From Myxococcus landrumus (GTDB taxonomy: Bacteria > Myxococcota > Myxococcia > Myxococcales > Myxococcaceae), in NCBI RefSeq assembly GCF_017301635.1, contig NZ_CP071091.1, positions 1,207,001 through 1,271,000 on the forward strand: a DNA stretch of 64,000 bases, in the 5' to 3' direction. A program made the position numbers and the translations under genes. The notes under the pieces are model-generated. The model was not told the origin of the DNA, searched no databases, and was given only the letters and a program-made list of their open reading frames with translations. Shown here piece after piece: positions 62,401 through 64,000 of this stretch (position 1 is its first letter; each line of letters opens with the position of its first letter).

Positions 62401-64000
62401 CGCCCTTGGGCCTGCCGGTGGAGCCGGAGGTGAAGTCGACGTAGGCCAGATTGCGCGAAGTGGTGGCGGAGGCCGGCGCGGACGTGGGCTGCCGCTCCAG
62501 GGCCTCGGAGACCTCCTCGAGCAGGACGAGCGTCAGGCCTTCAGTGGGCAGGCGCGAGGCCAGGGCACGCGAGGTCACGAGGACCTGCGGCCGGGCGTCC
62601 TCGAGCATCTGGGCCAGGCGCTCGCGCGGGTAGTCCACGTCGAGGGGCACGTAGGCGCCGCCGGCCTTGAGGATGGCCAGCAGGGAGACGACGAGCTCGA
62701 CGGAGCGCTCCAGGCAGAGGGCGACGCGCGAGTCGGGGCCGACGCCGTGGCGCTGGAGGAGGTGGGCGAGCTGGTTGGCGCGTGCGTCCAACTGGCGGTA
62801 GGTGAGGCGCTGGCTGGCGGACTCCAGGGCGATGGAGTCGGGGCGCTGGGCGACCTGCAGGGCGAAGACGTCGTGGATGCACGCCTCGCGCGGGTAGTCG
62901 TAGGCCGTGTCGTTCCAGCCCTCCAGCACCTCGTGCCGCTCCGCTTCCGAGAGCAACGGCAGCGAGGACGTGAGCTGCCGCGGGTCGGCGACCATGCCTT
63001 CGATGAGCCGCCGCAGATGGCCCGCCATGCGGGCCACCGTCGAGGGCTCGAAGAGGTCCGTGCTGTAGTCGAGCGTCCCGCGGAACCCTTCCTTCGTGTC
63101 CTCCAGCGTCAGCGTCAGGTCGAAGCGCGAGGTGTGGCTGTCCACCGGTACCGGCTTCAGCGTGAGCCCCGGCAGGGCCAGCTCCGGAACGGGCGCGTTC
63201 TGGAGGATGAACATCACCTGGAACAGTGGCGTGCGGCTGAGGCTGCGCTCCGGCTGGAGTGCGTCCACCAACTTCTCGAACGGCACATCCTGGTGGGCGT
63301 ACGCGCTCAGCGTCGTCTCACGCACGCGGGCGAGCAGCTCGCGGACGGAGAGCTCTCCGTCCAGCTTCGTGCGCAGCACCAGCGTGTTGACGAAGAAGCC
63401 GATGAGCCCCTCCGTCTCGCCCCGCGTGCGGCCGGCGATGGGCGAGCCGATGCTGAAGTCGTCTTGACCCGAGTAACGCGAGAGCAGCACCTGCCACGCT
63501 CCGAGGAGCGCCATGAAGGGCGTGACGCCCTCACGCTGCGCCAGGGCCTTGAGGGCCTCGGACAGCTCTCGGGAGAGCGCCACCGGCTGCTGGGCACCCC
63601 GGAAGGATTGAACGACGGGGCGCGGCCTGTCGGTGGGCAGCTCCAGCGACTCCGGCGCCCCGGCGAGCTGCTGACGCCAGTAGGCGAGCTGCGTCTCCAG
63701 CACGTCCCCCTGGAGCCAACCGCGTTGCCAGGCGGCGTAGTCGGCGTACTGGATGGGCAGCTCGGGCAGCGTCACTTCGCGGCCGGAGATGAAGCCTTCG
63801 TACAGTGCGGCCATCTCACGGATGAGCACGCCCAGAGACCAGCCGTCGGAGACGACGTGGTGCATGTCCAGCAGGAGCACGTGCTCCCGCTCGCCCAGCC
63901 GCAACAGCGTGGTGCGCAGCAGCGGCCCTCGGGTGAGGTCGAACGGCTGCGACGCCTCTTCGCGCGCCAGGCGGAGCATTTGCTGCTGGCGCTCGTTCTC
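50189..64000 (-). CDS. Nonribosomal peptide synthetase, four modules (5' end beyond window)
   Basis: At least 4603 codons; the start lies outside the window. Order (N to C): C1-A1-PCP1-E, C2-A2-PCP2, C3-A3-PCP3, C4-A4-PCP4, then a ~30-residue tail with DAEELSRMMAELEE, like C-terminal docking elements. All C domains have intact HHxxxDG (HHVVSDG, HHLLLDG, HHTIADG, HHIISDG), E has HHLAVDTVSW, and the PCPs have a Ser in GGDSI or GGHSL. C2 follows E, so it should be DCL type. By-eye pocket readings: A2 DVWHISLVE(K) resembles Ser codes (DVWHISLVDK); A3 and A4 read DAWTAAAVC(K), closest to the Phe-like GrsA pattern; A1 starts D-A-L-H-L-G, specificity unclear. No thioesterase or downstream NRPS gene is present. 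Confidence 0.9.
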   Translation of the reverse strand, partial: ENERQQQMLRLAREEASQPFDLTRGPLLRTTLLRLGEREHVLLLDMHHVVSDGWSLGVLIREMAALYEGFISGREVTLPELPIQYADYAAWQRGWLQGDVLETQLAYWRQQLAGAPESLELPTDRPRPVVQSFRGAQQPVALSRELSEALKALAQREGVTPFMALLGAWQVLLSRYSGQDDFSIGSPIAGRTRGETEGLIGFFVNTLVLRTKLDGELSVRELLARVRETTLSAYAHQDVPFEKLVDALQPERSLSRTPLFQVMFILQNAPVPELALPGLTLKPVPVDSHTSRFDLTLTLEDTKEGFRGTLDYSTDLFEPSTVARMAGHLRRLIEGMVADPRQLTSSLPLLSEAERHEVLEGWNDTAYDYPREACIHDVFALQVAQRPDSIALESASQRLTYRQLDARANQLAHLLQRHGVGPDSRVALCLERSVELVVSLLAILKAGGAYVPLDVDYPRERLAQMLEDARPQVLVTSRALASRLPTEGLTLVLLEEVSEALERQPTSAPASATTSRNLAYVDFTSGSTGRPKGVCIEHRSVMRLLMGRVDYMELGPQHSFLLIAPISFDASTLEVWGPLLHGGRLVLFPPHAPNDVRELQAVLRTHAVTTLHLTAGLFTQMVDANLEGLRSVKQLLTGGDVVSAPHVRRVLEELRIPVTACYGPTESTLFASCHRMTDATHVGTSVPIGTPIGNTRLYVLDAHQRPVPVGVPGELYISGDGLARGYLGRPELTAERFLRDPFSTEAGARMYRTGDQVRRRADGVLEFLGRADTQVKIRGFRIELPEVESALLKHPALQQAIVVAREDHGRKRLVAYIVGEANMAELRAHLKERLPEYMIPSAFVRLEALPLTANGKVDRKALPAPDSQQPELSSTYEAPRDATEQALADIWSKVLGRDRVGIRDNFFELGGDSIVSLQVVARARQAGLRLSPRQLFQHQTVEALATVARQAPSDLGEQGLVTGPAPLTPVQHAFFESSPLPHPFNQALLLQVLSPVDTSVLEVALRRLVEHHDALRLKYSPRSEGGWHQHVSGLEAPLHLVRVDLSTVPEAQQAQALEAEATRLQASLSLEEGLLLRAAHFSLGAGRPARLLLVAHHLAVDTVSWRVLVEDLESLCTQLRSGQTPSLPAKSTSFKAWAEKLQEYAHSEALTRELDYWLNDARAQVRPHPVDRATGPNTFASSRTLSLSLDADETRALLHEVPAAYRARIEDVLLGALTHSLCHWTGHGSVLVELEGHGREDLFEGVDLSRTVGWFTATYPVLFQLPASGSPGDALRAVRDELRRLPTKGLGHGLLRHLATGETAARLRDLPRAQVSFNYLGQLDAAGSSTFRLANEPVGASVDSGHDRSHPLEVGGLVREGELHLSFTYSTNLHERATVEALAQGVLSRLRALIAGRTTDDARRFTPTDFPLAALEQDTLDRLLQRLGPDIEDLYPLSPMQQGMLFHALLVPDSSVYFVQSSFRIQGHFDPRRFQRAWEHVVARNPVLRTRFVWEGLTEPLQVVHSRASLPWTQLDWRHLAPREQQAHTDAFLAEDRARGFDLACPPLMRLAILRLSDSSWQLVWSQHHLLLDGWSVGQLLQDLFSVYDALLHSEQPRLSSRPLYRDYIAWLREPSRPSSESFWREELQGFRSPTPLPSASSSAATDASRAMGKRALALTAAASSALQDFARRHQLTLNTLLQASWALLLSRYSGDTDVLFGATSAARPAELPSSQAMMGLFINSLPVRVRLESHQPVLTWLRQLQERQSLQAAHEHTPLVQVQSWSQLPRGASLFDSLLVFENYPLEASLRQRSGDFEVLDVQAFDHTNYPLTAIVSPGRQLTLTFSYEEARFSTEAIDRLLGHWQVLLEGLMAHASRRLDEVPMLTATERQQVLVDWNATAMEFPQGDCIHHLFQAQAQRTPDAPAVFFEGQQLSYRQLDERSNQLAHHLRTLGVAPEVRVALCAERSLEMVIALFGILKAGGAYVPLDPAYPRERLAFMLQDCGAPVLLTQQHLAPSLPAHSATVLLLDADGPVIARQPATPPVSGVTAEHLAYVIYTSGSTGRPKGAMNPHAGVVNRLRWMPRALGLDAGDTVLQKTPFSFDVSVWEFFAPLMVGARLVVARPGGHQDGAYLARLISQQRVTLLHFVPSMLQVFLEQPRLEETCASVKQVICSGEALPAALQQRCHQQLPQAALHNLYGPTEAAVEVTAWTCPRGPMPSSVPIGRPIANTQVYVLDEALQPVPPGVAGELYLAGIQVGRGYWRRPELTAERFIPNPFSTSPGERLYRTGDKVRWREDGAIDYLGRFDFQVKVRGFRIELGEIEAVLTLQPGLKDAVVVAREDVPGDKRLVAYVVMHPGHVLDTATLAQALKQHLPEHMVPSAFVALDALPLSPNGKLDRRALPAPEFAATSLAEYLAPRTPTEQLVAGMFAQVLRLERVSATSDFFELGGHSLLATQVISRLREAFGTEVSLRAIFEAPTVEALSQRVDAAMGVGSETQAPALTPAPRTGALPLSFAQQRLWFLHQLEPASPLYNIPTALRLVGKLDVVALEESFREIIRRHEALRTTFKATAEEPVQVIAASLELPLTRVDLGGLTAEARGAELRRQVGEEAHHAFDLAQGPLFRITLLAMGEQEHVLLLTMHHTIADGWSLDVLIREMAAMYEAFASSRPLTLPELSLQYVDYAVWQRDWLRGEALEAQLSFWRQQLAGAPHGLELPIDKVRPARQTHAGASLPLALSQELSESLQQLAQREGVTPFMVLLAAWQLLLSRYSGQEDITIGSPIAGRNRAETEELIGNFVNTLVLRTKLDGNPTFRELLGRVREASLGAYAHQDVPFERLVEELRPERDLSRPPLFQAMFVLHNTPKQDISFAGLSLRRIATEVRTAKMELSLSLEDTPRGFAGSLDYNTDLFEAETIERMMGHLRTLLESAVASPSLRLSQLSMLTPSERQQLLVDWNATTLERLDSTAHQLFEAQVLRTPHAPAVSFESSSFTYLQLNSRSNQLARHLRSLGVGPDTLIGLCVERSLDMVVAILAVLKAGGAYLPLDPSYPSHRLAFMLQQARPPVLLTQQHLADELPSQGEMLFCLDSDWPQLASLPDDNLSPLALADHLAYVIFTSGSTGQPKGTLLTHRGLCNTALAAAGALRLEPGQKALQFAAFGFDASVWECFSALLSGAQLCLAPRDSLMPGLPLHSLLRQQAITTATLTPSVLAQTSPDGLESLRTLASAGEALPAELARRWGQGRLLLNAYGPTEVTVCASVTPGPVTPSQLTIGRALPNVRLYVLDSALHPVPLGVPGELFVGGPGLARGYLHRADLSAERFVPNPFSTTPGARLYRTGDRVRWLASGELDFLGRADSQVKLRGFRIELGEVEAVLSLHPSIHEAVALVREDVPGDSRLVAYAVLSEGHELDSAALRTHLLQRIPEYMVPSAFVALVSLPLTSNGKLDRSALPAPELLREKEKPFIAPRTPVEEIVAAIWRELLAVDGVSTDDDFFDLGGHSLLATQVTSRIRNAFQVEVPLSDLFELRTVAALSARVETAARAAHRVQAPPLQPRAQGSSLPLSFAQHRLLFLNKLEPDSPLYNMAVVLRLEGVLDASALEKSFNELMRRHEGLRATFHAEQGSMVQHIAPQLTLPLPVVDLSGVPPAELEAEVERLSLEEAKRPFELARAPLMRVTLLRLTDHRHVLLLTMHHIISDGWSMSILVREVATSYQAFSAGLPSPLPELAVQYADYAAWQRQWLEGEVLQGQLGWWRQQLDGIPQLLQLPTDKPRPTSRTVRGENHRFTLSPELVTAMKTLSQREGVTLYMTLLAAFDVLLARYSGQTDIVVGTDIANRTHAETEGLIGFFINQLVMRTRLDGDPTFRELLVRVREASLGAYAHQDVPFEELVRELNPERSLGHAPLFQVKLVLQNQPRSKLDLPDLTMEMVPVDHHTSKFDLTLSFNDTGQGLAAFCEYSTDLFEAETIERMMGHLRTLLESAVASPSLRLSQLSMLTPPERQQLLVDWNATTLERLDSTAHQLFEAQVLRTPHAPAVSFESSSFTYLQLNSRSNQLARHLRSLGVGPDTLVGLCVERSLDMVVAILAVLKAGGAYLPLDPSYPSHRLAFMLQQARPPVLLTQQHLADELPSQGEMLFCLDSDWPQLASLPDDNLSPLALADHLAYVIFTSGSTGQPKGTLLTHRGLCNTALAAAGALRLEPGQKALQFAAFGFDASVWECFSALLSGAQLCLAPRDSLMPGLPLHSLLRQQAITTATLTPSVLAQTSPDGLESLRTLASAGEALPAELARRWGQGRLLLNAYGPTEVTVCASVTPGPVTPSQLTIGRALPNVRLYVLDSALHPVPLGVPGELFVGGPGLARGYLHRADLSAERFVPNPFSTTPGARLYRTGDRVRWLASGELDFLGRADSQVKLRGFRIELGEVEAVLSLHPSIHEAVALVREDVPGDSRLVAYAVLSEGHELDSAALRTHLLQRLPEYMVPSAFVALDSLPLTSNGKLDRNALPAPDRARMEQGLDFEPPQGEIETQLGAIFMELLGIAQVGRNDSFFELGGHSLLATQAISRVDELFGVQLPLREIFETPTIANLSTHIEAALASQVDAEELSRMMAELEEKP
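50514..52160 (-). repeat. Direct repeat copy 2 (A4 and end of C4)
   Basis: 1647 bp, aligned base for base with 53673-55319 (offset 3159, no indels seen). The encoded proteins differ at only about five positions across ~545 residues. Confidence 0.9.
53430..56550 (-). other. NRPS module 3: C3(LCL)-A3-PCP3
   Basis: C3 starts LPLSFAQQRLWFLHQL and has MHHTIADGWS. A3 has FGFDASVWECF, TATLTPSVLA, LASAGEAL and NAYGPTEVTVCAS (Phe-like reading). A3 and the end of C3 lie inside a duplicated block. PCP3: FFDLGGHSLLATQ. Confidence 0.75.
53673..55319 (-). repeat. Direct repeat copy 1 (A3 and end of C3)
   Basis: Counterpart of 50514-52160. It runs from the last ~30 residues of C3 through all of A3, ending near LDRSALPAPE. 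Outside these limits C3/C4 and PCP3/PCP4 differ clearly. Confidence 0.9.
56560..59730 (-). other. NRPS module 2: C2(DCL)-A2(Ser-like)-PCP2
   Basis: C2 starts SPMQQGMLFHAL and has QHHLLLDGWS, consistent with accepting a D-residue. A2 has SFDVSVWEFF, LHFVPSML, ICSGEAL and YGPTEAAVEV, a serine-like code with E in place of D at position 331. PCP2: FFELGGHSLLATQ. Confidence 0.75.
59740..64000 (-). other. NRPS module 1: C (partial)-A1-PCP1-E
   Basis: C1 shows HHVVSDG. A1 has TSGSTGRPKG and the pocket region SFDASTLEVW, not readable to one amino acid. PCP1 has LGGDSIVSLQ, a GGDS form usual before an E domain. E has HHLAVDTVSW and FNYLGQL, so the residue is converted to D. Confidence 0.75.

Overview
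The DNA is very GC-rich, with long GC-biased codons and many lipoproteins. It carries a contractile-tail locus, an ACE-like peptidase, a C-terminally extended IHF and a giant NRPS gene. Together these suggest a myxobacterium of the Myxococcus/Corallococcus/Cystobacter type; that assignment is inferred from gene content and base composition, not from a database search.

Layout. 1-8.0 kb holds ordinary chromosomal genes: a partial expansin-like lipoprotein, a von Willebrand A lipoprotein, a VOC protein, a membrane acyltransferase, a pirin, an MFS transporter and a Cys-rich lipoprotein. 8.4-24.7 kb is a single-strand (-) cluster of tightly packed, often 4-base-overlapping genes. It encodes a contractile phage-tail-like particle: sheath, tube, gpD hub, gpV spike, gp25, gpJ, gpI and an S74-type tail fibre, plus several unrecognised proteins. 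No capsid, portal, terminase, integrase, lysis gene or AAA+ ATPase is visible. 24.9-38.1 kb holds mixed envelope and housekeeping genes: an ELW-DGT repeat lipoprotein, a DUF3105 lipoprotein, an M2/ACE-like dipeptidase, a cold-shock protein, a second HELGH protease, a methyltransferase, an FKBP, PilZ, LPP20-like and PEGA proteins, an AI-2E transporter and a family-5 uracil-DNA glycosylase.

38.2-45.4 kb is the translation block tRNA-Val - thrS - rpmI - rplT - pheS - pheT - ihfA. infC, which usually sits between thrS and rpmI, is missing. Strong intrinsic terminators lie just ahead of thrS and pheS, and a plausible promoter with a leader of about 220 nt precedes rpmI, so several layers of attenuation or autoregulation are likely.

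45.5-49.9 kb: a tRNA-Pro gene is followed by one 1388-residue gene on the - strand whose base composition looks less GC-rich than its surroundings. Its N-terminus resembles the Cap4/DUF4297 nuclease family. It is followed by a STAND P-loop NTPase and an unrecognised helical region of more than 800 residues, an architecture like that of antiviral STAND (Avs) defence proteins.

50.2-64.0 kb is the 3' part of an NRPS gene with four modules (C-A-PCP-E, C-A-PCP, C-A-PCP, C-A-PCP and a short tail). It has no thioesterase. The last two adenylation domains lie in a 1.65-kb, almost identical direct repeat, which indicates recent duplication or gene conversion of a substrate-selecting unit.
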